The translations under genes and the position numbers were made by a program. The notes below the pieces were generated by a model, which was given only the letters and a program-made list of their open reading frames with translations, had not been told where the DNA came from and did no database searches. This document shows, piece after piece, positions 10,887-21,220 of a stretch of 64,000 bases of DNA; within the stretch, counting starts at the first letter, position 1; every line of letters starts with the position of its first letter. The stretch is from Podospora bellae-mahoneyi. Taxonomy: Eukaryota > Ascomycota > Sordariomycetes > Sordariales > Podosporaceae. The DNA lies in contig NC_085882.1 in the NCBI RefSeq assembly GCF_035222275.1, forward strand, positions 1,867,501 through 1,931,500. The letters are read 5' to 3'.

Positions 10887-11216
10887 GACTGGGCATGGAT
10901 GATGGGTTGTGGTGATTTCTAGCTTCATGCATCGCGTACCTGTAGCTTTGGACTCTAGAGCATGTAATAACAGTGAGTAGGTGATAGTCAAGTGTTTGGA
11001 ACAACAAATACTATAGTCCAATGGTGTGCTTACCCAGCGGCGCAGCCTTTATCTATTGCGATCAAGACCTCTAGCTCCCTGATTGAGCGGTTTGTGTTTT
11101 AGCTGCTATCAGCCTCACTCACACCCTACCAAGTCCGACTCCTTTGACATCGGGCAGTCGCCAGCCATGAACTTTTAGAGGGGCATACAACAATTTCACC
11201 TCCGCAACATGCCGTT
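10887..11216. other. Non-coding spacer
   Basis: These 330 bases hold the 3' end of the DUF3716 gene and the presumed promoter of the membrane-protein gene. No clear motif is seen. Confidence 0.4.
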
Positions 11217-13068
11217 ATGAGCTCTGAAAACCCCGAGGAAACAACAATCGGCATTGCCGCTCTGGTAGCGGCCGTTGCGGCCCTCCTCTTCGCCGTCGTT
11301 CAGACCATTGCTGCGCTCGCCCAGTACATCTCCGTTAGCAGTCGATGCAGCAGACGTGTGAGCGGCGTGTTTGACCTCACAGCAGGCTTTTGGTTCCACC
11401 TTTCCTCTCGCTGTCATGGAATCCGCAATATCGAATGCCGGTGCTCACCATGCCGGGGTTGCGGTCAGAGCCAGTGGTAACCATGGAGAGAGACCCCTCC
11501 AACGCCGAGTTCAGGCCTGGGAAGAACTACGACAAGAAGAGAAACGGATATCTCGACTATGGCGTCCTGCGCGTGGTAGCGGGGAGTGATGCGTCCAAGG
11601 TTCACAGGGAAGTCAGCATGTTACCGACAGTTCTTCGGGGTGTTTTTGCTGTGGTGTGGACTCCAATTGGGATCGCTCTCTCTTCCATCACTCTAGTCTT
11701 TTGCTGCCCACCGGCGTTTGCGTGCGGTTGTGCGTGCACAGGGTGCTGTGGGATGGGTCGGCCTGAGGAGGAAGAGGAAGAACAAGATAAACGAGACAGA
11801 TTTGACTGGTGCCGTCGGAAAAGGTCACGGGAGATATGCCTCGACTTACTGACTCCTTTGACGTTTGCATGGAAATGGGCCATCAAATACAAGTCCGCCA
11901 TGGGAGTTCACCTGGTCTGGAGGTCGCCGCGTGGTCTCCGTTTCTTGTCAATTACCAGGCTATTTGGTGGGGACACGCCAACATCAGGTGAGAATGGCGG
12001 CTGGCAACGATGATTCCGTCGGATATCTACGGCGCTACTATCGAGACGACCATGGCTGATGTGAAGCTTTTGGCCGCACTGTCAGGAATGTCGTTTTCAA
12101 GCTCACCAGGTGTGATAACGCGGACGAAATGTGGGGAGATGCTCACCAAGTCTCAGCACATAGTTCTTGGGGCGGTGGTGTACTACCGTTCAGGAAGGGA
12201 GAATATCGCGCCCAATATCACCATGAAGGTCCCGTGCAAATCCTCCACATGGCTGCACTGTCTGCTGGAGATACAAAACCACCTCAAGGCCGCCCGCTCA
12301 TTTTCATCAACTTCAACCGATGATAGTAAACAACATAAAATCACCACCCTCCTGTCCAGACCCCGAACGGAATACGACGCCCAACTCCACGCCCAACTTC
12401 CCCTCTCCCTCGGCAATCTCAGTTTCTTTTTCACAACCCTCTTCACCCACCCCTGGAAACACAACCTCTCCACTGGCCCACCCCCCGCCCTCTCCTTGCA
12501 AGCAGAACTGAAAACTTACCCCCCTTTCGTTTCTGGTTCTCAATCAAGACATGAAGTGTTGGCACCGGGGCATTGGAGTCTGAAGCCTGAGGCAAAAGTG
12601 GTGAAATCTACCAGGATCGTCGGACCTATCGGGTGTTTTCTCAACCCGACTCAGACTAGGACTTGGCTGCGTGGAAGTCCGGGGCGGGAGATCGAGTTTC
12701 AAACCCGGAGTGTCTGTCTTGACTTTGCAGTACTAAATAAGAATTGCACGGCCGTATTGTGTAAATGCCCCGGTGGACCTGCCACCTTTGCCAGCGCTGT
12801 GAAGACAACAGGATCGTTTGAGGTGTTGATGGCGGTTGCGGCGGTGAATAACGTTTTTTGGGGGAGGGTGGGGAAAGGGGTGTTGGGTACTACGGCGAGG
12901 GAGTTAGCAGGCTGGGTTTGTAAAGGGGATCAGAATTACAAGGGGTTGAGGAGGGAGGTGACGGGTTGTATACAACGGGCGTTGGAGGCTGGTGGAGAGG
13001 AGGGGGTGGTGGTGGAGGGGAATTTGGAGCTGGTCAAGGTTGTTATGGCTAATACGGAGGTGGTGTAG
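11217..13068 (+). pseudogene. Hypothetical membrane protein gene, apparently frame-damaged
   Basis: Coding-like sequence moves through all three frames. An N-terminal piece (from 11217) has a hydrophobic helix (IGIAALVAAVAALLFAVVQT). A middle piece (about 11400-11940) reads LSWNPQYRMPVLTMPGLRS and carries a second hydrophobic, Cys-rich segment. A C-terminal piece runs to 13068, including ATMIPSDIYGATIETTMADV. No GT...AG intron of acceptable length explains the first shift (near 11405) or the second (near 11935). In the third frame a TGA at 11989 splits IR from EWRLATMIPSD, where TGG would give IRWEWRLATM. Either the gene is decaying or the sequence has errors. The family is unknown to me. The last 150 bases are G-rich and low complexity, so the C-terminus is uncertain. 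Confidence 0.6.
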
Positions 13069-13439
13069 AGGGGGGTGAGGAAGGGGTTAGGGGTGGGGGA
13101 ATATGTGGGTTGGTGATCATGGGGAGGGGGAGGTCTGGGAGGATGATTTTGGGGGGGTTGTTTTGGGAGCTTGAAATTTAGTGTTCTGAATTCTCATGGG
13201 GCTGAAGTTGGTAATAGATGTAGGTAACTGGGTAGTTGTGAATGAGTGACACGCGCCCATGTGAGCCAACCATTCCGCCGTCCTGTCGTGGTCGTCGTGG
13301 CGACGAAGAGCATCCATCCGCTTTCATTTCACCCATACATCATATGACCACAACAACCACCCGCTCCGCAACCCAGCAACTACCCCCATATAAGCGGAGG
13401 ATCTTGGGAGCCTAGTGTCACTGGTTAGGAGAGCGTGGT

Positions 13440-13459
13440 GCAACGGTCAAAGCCGTTGC
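13440..13459. repeat. 7-bp hairpin (GCAACGG / CCGTTGC)
   Basis: GCAACGG at 13440-13446 and CCGTTGC at 13453-13459 pair perfectly around the six-base loop TCAAAG. It is preceded by a D-arm-like stretch (CTAGTGTCACTGGTTAGGA), so it may be part of an old tRNA-derived sequence. Confidence 0.45.
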
Positions 13460-13512
13460 CTGCGTATTGGTTGTCTCCGTCCCAAAAGGCCATCATGTAT
13501 CTCACATTCCCT

Positions 13513-13595
13513 TCTCCGATGCCGCCTATTTGTGAGGCTGAATTCTGAGTCCTTCCTTGGCTTAAGTTCACTTCACAAATAGGCGGCATCGGAGA
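13513..13595. repeat. Perfect 23-bp inverted repeat with a 37-nt spacer
   Basis: The left arm (13513-13535, starting TCTCCGATGCC) is the exact reverse complement of the right arm (13573-13595, ending GGCATCGGAGA). Imperfect complementarity continues outward for about 20 to 30 bases (AAGGC.ATCAT and TCNCATT motifs on the left match the right arm's complement). No target-site duplication or open reading frame is obvious. It could be a small foldback element (MITE-like) or a hairpin RNA source. Confidence 0.75.
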
Positions 13596-13689
13596 GAGTA
13601 ATGCGAGTGAAATGATGCCTTCACCACGGGTGGACAGTCTGTCTCTGAGGATGCCATGACAATCTTTTTGGTTTTGGTCAATTTGAAGT

Positions 13690-13800
13690 AAAAAAAAATG
13701 TTAGTTGAGGACGGGAATCGAACTCGGGCGCTGTCTGCCAGTCTTGTCCCTGGTTTCTCCAGCAACTGGGAGGAGCGACCACAGTATAAATATTAGGTCC
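13690..13800 (-). ncRNA. tRNA-like Pol III relic or tRNA-derived element
   Basis: On the minus strand a D-arm-like CTCC-CAGTTGCT-GGAG is followed by a perfect B box core (GTTCGATTC, 13715-13723) and then a run of nine T (complement of 13690-13698), the usual Pol III terminator. The acceptor and T stems do not pair properly, so this is not a functional tRNA by eye. A tRNA pseudogene or the head of a short tRNA-derived element are the best explanations. Confidence 0.35.
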
Positions 13801-14562
13801 ACGTTGCTCCTTTCCAACCGAACAGCAGGCTACAGCCATTGAGGATCTGACTACGGCAGGCCCCGTGGTCAAAATAGACAGCCTGCTGGCTGAGGGGAAT
13901 GTCGAACTCCTCTCAGGGCTCCCACAAGGAGTTTCACGTTTGATTCCGCCGCGAAGCCAAATCCGAGGGTTTTCGTAACTGATCTTATTCTCTCACTGAA
14001 GCACAGGTGATTGCAGCATGATTGTTGTCGCCCACTGGCTTCCCATAGAATCCATTATCGTTGCAGTCTACCAGGTGACTAACATTTGACCCAGTAAAGA
14101 GACTGGTTGAATCCTGAAGCCCATATCAACAAACATGTCAAGTACGTACTCTTGCCTCTTTCGGAAAGAAACGTGCAGAAGGAACAAATGTCAGCCACAT
14201 TCTGACGCGGTCAAAGGTCGATCGATGTATGGTCCTTTTGCCTGCCCGACAACTCTTGTTTGCTTGGACCGTCCGTTATCTCCGAGTGTTACGTGAAGCC
14301 TTCTTGTCCGGCCTTGCTGCAGGAACGTGCCGTCCGAGATCCAATTGCAGCCACAAATATCAGTCTGCAGTCAGCACGGAGCTCGGAGCGGATGAATTCA
14401 TTAACAGAGGTTAAGTAAGCTGGTCCACGTCACCGGTATCTCATCCTCATCCCAAGGAGAGCTGGTCTGATGTTTTTGCGATTGAAAGTCGTGGAGATCG
14501 GACCTGGAGTACGGAGATGAATGCTGCTGTCCCATTTGGCAAAAGAGGACGGCAATGACGGG

Positions 14563-14570
14563 ATATAAAA
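14563..14570 (+). promoter_or_regulatory. TATA box of the kelch gene
   Basis: The sequence GGATATAAAAC lies about 65 bases upstream of the chosen start codon at 14633. Its position argues that the upstream ATG at 14555, which overlaps it, is not used. Confidence 0.55.
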
Positions 14571-14632
14571 CAGCTGCATCGCTCTCTCAACATTCACCAC
14601 CATTGTCTTTATTCACATCGACATCAATCATC

Positions 14633-15691
14633 ATGAAGCTCTTGGCCCTCGTCTCGGCCTTCCTGTTCACAACCACCACCCTCGCTCTCCCCAACAGCCG
14701 AGGAAAGCCCTCCAAAGGAACATGGCAAACCCTCCCCTCAATCAGTGACTTACCTCGCCAGGAACACGTCACCCTTGCCCTCTCCCCCTCCTCCCTCGCC
14801 ATCTTCGGTGGCATTTTGCCAACCAACGACATCTCCTCCCCTCTCCCCTATTCAACAACCAATATCCTCCAAATCTACTCCATCCCCAACAAAACCTGGA
14901 CCCTTGCCGCCCCCGCACCGCTAGCCCTCAACCACCCCAACGCTGCCGTCGTCGACGGCAAAATCTACCTCTTGGGAGGCCTAACCGAAGTCGACAACTG
15001 GGCCTGGAGACCCTCCCCTTTGTCTTTCGTCTACGACCCCAAAACTAATCAATGGGCTGACCTCCCCCCTCTCCCGGACAGTCATACTCCCCGAGGAAGC
15101 GCGGCGATGGGGGTGCATAACGGCGTTGTCTACCTCGCCGGGGGCCTCACCATCCTCCCTCTTATTCCAGAACTAGGACCGCAGCAGACGACGGATGTGG
15201 TCTCTGCTTTTGACACCAAGACCAACACCTGGCTTACGCTTCCTCCTAAGGCGAGAAGACTGCCGGAGGGGAGGGATCACGCTGGGGCGGCGGTATATAA
15301 GGACAAGTTTTATGTTCTTGGGGGGAGGAGGGACGGGCAGGATAATGTTAAGGACACGGTCTATGAATTGGATCTGAAGAGGTTGGGAAAGGGGTGGGTG
15401 GTGGAGAAGGGGCGGATGCCTACTGCTAGGGGGGGAGTTGCTGCTGCGAGGGTGGGGGGGAGGGTTTTTGTCTTGGGGGGGGAGGGAAATAAAGTTAATG
15501 GGACGGAGGGGGTGTTTCCTCAGGTGGAGGTATATGATGTTGAGAGGGATAAGTGGGAGAGGTTGGGGGGGATGGAGGTGCCGAGGCATGGTACGAGTGC
15601 GGTGGGGGTGGGAGGGGGTGTGTATGTTCCTGGAGGGGGGGTTAGGCAGGGAGGTGCGCCGGTGAGTACTTTTGATGTGTTTTGGCCCTAG
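14633..15691 (+). CDS. Secreted kelch-repeat beta-propeller protein
   Basis: The frame is open from 14555, but a TATA box overlaps that ATG and a classical signal peptide starts at 14633 (MKLLALVSAFLFTTTTLALP), so I use 14633, giving 352 residues and no intron. Kelch motifs recur through the protein: GKIYLLGG, GVVYLAGG, DKFYVLGGRR, GRVFVLGGEG and GGVYVPGGG, each followed by a Tyr or Phe and a Trp-containing strand (TWTLAAPAP, NQWADLPPL, NTWLTLPP, DKWERLGG). About six blades fit a galactose-oxidase-like propeller without extra catalytic domains. The function of such secreted fungal kelch proteins is not established; binding of extracellular sugar or protein is inference. Base use turns very G-rich in the last third (15400-15660), unlike the C-rich first half. 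Confidence 0.8.
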   Translation: MKLLALVSAFLFTTTTLALPNSRGKPSKGTWQTLPSISDLPRQEHVTLALSPSSLAIFGGILPTNDISSPLPYSTTNILQIYSIPNKTWTLAAPAPLALNHPNAAVVDGKIYLLGGLTEVDNWAWRPSPLSFVYDPKTNQWADLPPLPDSHTPRGSAAMGVHNGVVYLAGGLTILPLIPELGPQQTTDVVSAFDTKTNTWLTLPPKARRLPEGRDHAGAAVYKDKFYVLGGRRDGQDNVKDTVYELDLKRLGKGWVVEKGRMPTARGGVAAARVGGRVFVLGGEGNKVNGTEGVFPQVEVYDVERDKWERLGGMEVPRHGTSAVGVGGGVYVPGGGVRQGGAPVSTFDVFWP

Positions 15692-16052
15692 TATGGAGGT
15701 GATAAAGGGGTCTTTCGTTGCGGTTTTGGGGGTTGATCATGGATGGCTGCTGTACCTATTTGGGATTCATGGCACAAGCAAGTTTGATAATAGATTTCAG
15801 CGATTGTTTTTCCGTGACTTGCATGCGACAAGGAGAAAACAATGTGAAATTTGTGGAACCAAAAGGACATCCTACCCACAGTGTAGTCCGGGTGGTATAT
15901 ATCTCGACAAAATTTCTGTCTAATATTTGTGTGTGTTGTGTGCAAATTTAAGTTCAGAGGCTACGGACATCTGTTCTGCACTCCCACCTCCCACGCCATC
16001 AAAACCTCCAACTCCGCCACTGAAACTCAACAACAAACTCAAATACCTCACC
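15692..16052. other. Non-coding spacer
   Basis: This lies between the kelch gene and the tRNA-His. It contains presumed 3' untranslated sequence and an AT-rich stretch; no gene or repeat is seen. Confidence 0.45.
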
Positions 16053-16150
16053 GGGTGACTAGTCTAGTGGTCAGGACGCTTCGTTGTGGTTATTCGCAAG
16101 AATATCACATACGATCCGAAGAAACCCCGGTTCGATTCCGGGGTCGCCCA
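16053..16150 (+). tRNA. tRNA-His (GUG) with a 26-nt intron, copy 1
   Basis: The acceptor GGGTGAC pairs with GTCGCCC, the discriminator is A, and the T arm is CCCCGG-TTCGATT-CCGGGG. The anticodon stem CTTCG/CGAAG closes the loop TTGTGG plus C, giving anticodon GTG. The 26-nt intron follows the base 3' of the anticodon. It is identical over all 98 bases, intron included, to the inverted copy at 20965-21062. It lies 26 bases past the 3' end of the P450-like gene. Confidence 0.92.
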
Positions 16151-16176
16151 TAACCTTTTGACTTTTTTTTCTCCCT

Positions 16177-17591
16177 TTACCCTCTTTGGTATCTCCACCC
16201 CTCCAGCCCATCTCTCCCTGTATCAACCACCCCAGCCCTCTTTGTCGGTTCAGTGTTGAAGACCTTGCCAGCTTTTGTGTCGAGGACTCGACCCATGGCA
16301 ACAACAAGACAAGTCACCATCCGGTCTCCGAACCCCCCAAAGGCTGGGCAGCGGTGGGGGCGGAGGGAGTAAGGTAGGTAGGCTTCTGTTTGGAGGGGGC
16401 TGAGGTTGTCGAAGCGGGAGGGGGAGAACTCGAGGGCGGTGGGACCCCAGATGGAGGGGTGCCGGTGCATGAGTTCGAGGTCGGCTTTGATCTTGAAGGA
16501 GGAGGAAGGGGTGTGGCGGTAGATGCGTTTGTTGGAGGGGGTGAGACGGAGGCCTTCCTGGGGTTGGGTTTTAGTGGGAATGGAGTGAATGATGGGGAGG
16601 GGGTAACAGGAACAAGGTGGCCTATATTGCTTACTTTTGCCAGTTTGAGGGCCTCCCTCTCCTTGAGAGAACTCGTCCCGAGACACTCGGGAACAGAAGA
16701 GATCCTTGATGGAAGGGTAGGCGAAGGATAGAGGTGAAAGGCGAGGATGTAAGTGACCATGACGACGCGCCAGAGTGTTTCGTATTGGGGCATGATCATA
16801 CCGAGGATTTCCTCCGGCTTTAGTTGGTCGAATGGCCAGCATAAACACCGAGGGTCCCTGCGTTGTAGGGCAGTGAGGTGGTGGATGAGAAGCGATGATA
16901 TCACGGGTTTCTCCGAAGACGACTTGGCTTTAAGCCATTGGTTGTTGATTTCGTCGGTGATGATGACCAGTGAGTCCCGTGGCAAACTGCCCGAAGAGAT
17001 CTGAAAGTTATCGATGAGCACGACTTTGAGGCAGGTTATTCGGGTGGCTTCTGCTAGGTGAAGGGGTTGGCTTGTGTCGCGGAGGAGTTCAGCTGTGAGA
17101 GTGGAAGTGGCTTTCTCAAAGAGCTTGATCCAGTCTCGGCCTGGACGGTTGATGATACCAGAGGCCATTTTCAGGAAATTCTTGTGGGTCGAAGTTGAAG
17201 CGGTAGTTAAAGAATTGGTGATGTTGAAGGCAAGGGCAATATTCTCGTTGGCTGCTGCACGAAGGCGGAGGGTGTCTTGTGGCTTCGAGACGCCAGCGAA
17301 GGAAAAGTTGATGATTGACTTTTGGCCGTTGAGCCAGGTGTTGACGTCTTGCTTCTCAGGTCGTTGAAGCCACTGAAGCCAGGCTGGTTGTCCAAAGTCT
17401 ATCTCTATGTGGAATAACCACAGAATCAACTTGCAGAGCAACACGCAAGTGATTCCCAAAATAGCCACGAAGCCGAGAAACATGCACTCGCCGAGGAGGT
17501 TCGGAGATTCACAGCATGAATTTGGTCTCGTCGCCTTGGGCGGTGTGCTTGCCCAAGCATCATGGGAGGAAGATAGGTCAGACGACATCAT
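16177..17591 (-). CDS. Cytochrome P450-like protein with an atypical heme-binding motif
   Basis: Proposed exons are 17591-16635 and 16557-16177 (in coding order), giving 445 residues. The 77-base intron (GTAAGC...CCCCAG) joins EALKLAK to EGLRLTPSNKRIYRHTP. P450 landmarks are present. There is an N-terminal membrane helix (about residues 33-60). The K-helix ExxR is EGLR. A PERF-like FSPSRFDNLS follows. The presumed heme-Cys region is SLRPHRCPAFGGFGDRM. The last departs from the canonical FxxGxRxCxG: Cys is preceded by PHR and followed by PA. A similar PHRCPA form is familiar from a group of fungal P450-like proteins, whose activity I cannot state. At 445 residues it is shorter than the usual 500. 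The tRNA-His follows its 3' end closely. Confidence 0.75.
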
Positions 17592-18305
17592 GAGGTAGCT
17601 GACTGGAGTCTGAGTGATGGGTTGAGTGTAGTTCTAAGACTGGACTTCGCATCGGGGATCCAGCAGTCTCTTCTTTCTAAACACGCCAAAGCAATACTAT
17701 CAAATCTCATCTTCCCACGCCAGTCCGTCCTGGCATCCCTCATTGTTGCCACGGTCATCAGCTGATGACCATTCATACCAGCCTCGAGGCGGAAGAGTGC
17801 AGTTGAAACTGCTACCAGCATCGATAAATTTCATTCTTTGTTTGCCTGTCTTTGACTTTGACCAATGAGTCCAGTATTTTCGAGCTATTTCTGTGGTGTT
17901 TGCTTTGCTGTTCTGTCTTAGCGTTGTAGGCCTCAAGTATGTGAAACCTCACAACGCAGCTCATGATGCCCAATGCAAAGATAAGAAGCGGCACGATACG
18001 AGCTTCTCAGCTGTTATCAGAAGTGACGATGCGATGCAGCTTGAGGTGCAAACAAAACTCGGGAACCGGTAGTTGAAGTGGTACACAGTCTGGAGCCGCC
18101 CCTGACTGGTGCAAGGAGCCGTTGTTGACGGCCCTTGTCCTTGGCATGTCAGGAACACCACCCCGTTGTTCTCAAAGGAAGTTGGCGGTGCTTGGAGACT
18201 GTTCCATCTGGAACCTTTGTAATCACTTGAATCACAAAAACAAATTCAGGGCTTTGTCTTGAGAGCAAAAAGAAAAAAGTTGAGTTCTGTCGACAAGAAA
18301 GGACA
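17592..18305. other. Non-coding: P450-like promoter and PhoD 3' region
   Basis: This 714-base stretch lies between the 5' end of the P450-like gene and the 3' end of the PhoD gene, both on the minus strand. No open frame here is convincing and no clear motif is seen. Confidence 0.5.
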
Positions 18306-20147
18306 TCAAGGTGCCTTCTCGACCTTGCCATTCTTCAACGCGCCCGCATACGCCACTCCACCACCCACAGTAGGGTTCCTCGCCAACTTATTCTCCCCAT
18401 CCCTGATCAAGAACTTTGCAATCTTGATCTCCTCCGTACTCCTCTCCTTGAGATTTGGAATCCCAAAGAACTGCGCCTCAATAGCATCATACCCAATATC
18501 CATCTCAAAATACCCCCTGTAATACAAATCCTGCCACTGCAACGTCGGGTTGTTCTTGATCAACAACTTGGAAATCGGATCCGTGATCAACCTCTGCACA
18601 ATCCCCGTCAACGGACTGGAGCTGCTCACCGCACTCCCCGCCAACTCAACCCCCACCGCCCCCGCCCCGGTGTTCTCATCATACCCCTCCTCCGCCTTCC
18701 AAACCATATCACTCACCCAAGCCGCATGGCTGTCCCCGCTCAGCATGACCGTGTTGTTGATCTTGTTGTCCACTAGTGTCTTGTACACCCTGTCCCTATT
18801 CGCGATGTACCCATCCCACTGATCCAGATTAAGCGGCTCATCATTAAAAACTCCAATCGTCACCCTGCTGAAGATCACCTGGTTGCCCACCAACCTCCAC
18901 CTGGCCTGTCGATCACTCGACTCCTGAAGCTTGGTGTAGAACCAAGCCTCTTGGTTGAACCCCATGATCGTCCTGTTCACCCAATCAGCCTGCTCCTCCA
19001 CCTCATTCTTATTCCCCCCAATAATCCCCCCCAGCGGCCCAAGAACGGTAACGTCCCGGTTGTACTGCCTCGTGTCAAGCATGATGAGATCAAACAAGTT
19101 CCCAATGGAGAAATCCCGCCAGATGCGCAAAGAGTCATCCATAGTGACCTGCCGAAGGGGCATCCACTCAAAATACGACCTCACAGCCGCCTGCTTCCTC
19201 AACCTGAACTCCTCCCCGTCGCTGTTCTTGGAGCCGTCCTTGTAACTGTTGTCAGCGACCTCGTGGTCGTCCCAGACAGGGATCCAAGGGAACTTTTGGT
19301 GAGACAAGGCAAGATCAGGATCGAGACGGTAGGAAGCTGTGCGCTTGCGGTAATCGTAGAGAGAGTAAGTCTCCCGGTCAGGAAGAGGTTTGCGGAGGTC
19401 GGTGAGGCCGGCTTTGTACTCGTAGATGTAATCGCCGAGGTGGAGGATGTAATCCGCGGAATCCTTGGCGTTGACGGCGGCGTAGGCGTTGAAGTAGCCT
19501 TCGGGATAGTTGGAGCAGGAGTAGACTGCCAGCTTGATGTTGCGGGGGACGGTTTGGTCTTTTGTGGGGATGGTCTTTGTGCGGCCGACGACGGAGGATT
19601 TGGAGGAGTCGCAGACGTTGAAGCGGTAAAAGTAGGTTGTGAAGGGTTGGAGGTTTGTTGCTTCAAACTAAGGGGGGTGGGTGTTAGCCCGGATCTTTTG
19701 GGATGATGGGCGTGGGAGGCATACCTTGACTGTCCAGTCTACTTCGCTCGAGGTGTAGGCTCTGCCGCTGTTTACGACATTGGTCAAGGCTTCGTCTGTG
19801 CCAATGCGGTACTCGACGCAGGCGGCGCGGCTGCTGGGGGGAGCGCCCTCATCGCCATAGATGGGCACTACGCCCTCTGGGACGATATCTGAGGCGACGT
19901 TATCGGCTGTGGGGGAAAGTCTGGTCCAGAGAATAACGGAATTGGCATATGGATCTCCTGACGCGATGCCGTGGGTGAAGTTCACTTCCGCTGCTGTGTA
20001 CAAAGAGCCACTCTGGCGCTTCTGAACGTGGGCAAGAGGAACAGCGAGAGAGGCGTGGCGACGAGATGGTGAGAGATAGGCGAGGTTGTTCTCGAAAGAA
20101 GCAGAGACAACACCCGCAAGGGAGAGGGCAGCTGTGAGGCGCAACAT
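18306..20147 (-). CDS. Secreted PhoD-type alkaline phosphatase
   Basis: Proposed exons are 20147-19725 and 19667-18306 (in coding order), giving 594 residues; the 57-base intron (GTATGC...CCTTAG) joins SSEVDWTVK to FEATNLQPFTTYFYRF. A signal peptide is present (MLRLTAALSLAGVVSASF). PhoD-family metal-site motifs appear in order: GIASGDPYANSVILWTRL at the start of the N-terminal domain, LHLGDYIYEY, WDDHEVADN, DTRQYNRD and MLSGDSHAAW. The family hydrolyses phosphate mono- and diesters using calcium and iron in the bacterial enzymes; the fungal substrate is not known to me. Length and motif order are normal for fungal members. Regulation by phosphate is plausible, but no site is evident. It lies in the 5-kb interval bracketed by the two inverted tRNA-His genes. 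Confidence 0.88.
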
Positions 20148-20964
20148 GGTGACTGTTGACTGGACCTCTTCGATGTTTACTTTGGTCTGAGTGTCAAAGT
20201 GAAGCCATCGTCAAAAGAAGTAGACGGAGACATCCTATTTGTACTCGCAATACCTAGTTCTTCCAGTAAGTGCTTATGAACAGCGAATGTAAGGGCCTTG
20301 GATGGTCGTGCATATAACCTCGGGATCATACATTGTCGCCCTTGGCATGCTGGGGTCAATATCTTCAGCAGCGTTGATCAATTCTTGTTCCTGACTGGCC
20401 ATGTCGGCGAACCAGGCATACCCCATGGAAGGACGCCCAAAATGTGAAAATGTTGAGCCGTATTATCAGATCATGCACAAGAGTTGTGTTCCTGAGCAAG
20501 GCAGCGCACATCAGCTTTCCCTACAGGGGAATCGGACATGCAGGGCCAAGCCAATGAAGCAACCTCATGCCTGCAACGTGCGCTGTGCCATCCGGATTGA
20601 AGCTGTCAAAAGCCCACTGTCAAATCAGCAATCAGGTATTTGAAGGCCGATCAAGGCCGCCATCTTCGGGAAGGGTCCACTAGATGTAACGCTGGGAGGC
20701 TGGTGACGTTGTAGAAAGCAGACACCCCTGCCCGCTGTAGTTGGGAAGAAGCCAATCGCTTAAAAACGTGCTGACGGTTTCGAAGACTCCTTCCTGAAGC
20801 GCATAAGTCTTGGAGTGTACCGGCGCTGGAAACGGGATTACTGTGAATGTGGCATGTGATTTTGGTGAGTCTTTGGGGACTTGAAGAAATTCTGAAGAAG
20901 CCGAAATGGTAAAAGTGTAAAGTGAGAAGAAGGAAGCTCTGGGTGTGGACCAGAGCAAAATATA
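20148..20964. other. Non-coding: PhoD promoter region
   Basis: These 817 bases between the PhoD start codon and the second tRNA-His hold no gene I can support. TATA-like sequence is not obvious upstream of the PhoD start. Confidence 0.45.
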
Positions 20965-21062
20965 TGGGCGACCCCGGAATCGAACCGGGGTTTCTTCGGA
21001 TCGTATGTGATATTCTTGCGAATAACCACAACGAAGCGTCCTGACCACTAGACTAGTCACCC
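20965..21062 (-). tRNA. tRNA-His (GUG) with a 26-nt intron, copy 2
   Basis: The reverse complement is identical base for base to the copy at 16053-16150, including the intron. The upstream flank is also partly shared: both copies are preceded by TACCTCACC. The two genes face away from each other's strand, 4.8 kb apart. Confidence 0.92.
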
Positions 21063-21220
21063 GGTGAGGTATCATTTGATGGAGGGTAGACACAAAATTT
21101 GACATTATATCGGAAGCTCCACTACCTGCCCATTTTTGCACTACCATACCCTTCAGGTGTATCAGGAATTCAATGATCAGAAATGCCCCCTGGCTACAAT
21201 TTGCATTATTCAATATTAGG

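Larger units (their letters stand above)
13069..14632. other. 1.5-kb gene-free stretch with dyad and tRNA-like elements
   Basis: I see no protein gene here. The stretch contains the inverted repeat at 13513-13595, a short hairpin at 13440-13459, a tRNA-like relic with a B box and T-run (13690-13800) and another stretch with small hairpins (13865-13975). The kelch gene's TATA box is near its right end. Confidence 0.55.

Noticed and set aside
16177-16848. 223-codon minus-strand frame starting at 16848
   Set aside because: Its right part is out of frame with the P450-like exon; only the part from 16557 to 16177 is the real second exon.
18951-19706. 251-codon open frame on the plus strand inside the PhoD gene
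   Set aside because: It is the antisense shadow of the GC-rich PhoD exon; the PhoD motifs on the minus strand are clear.
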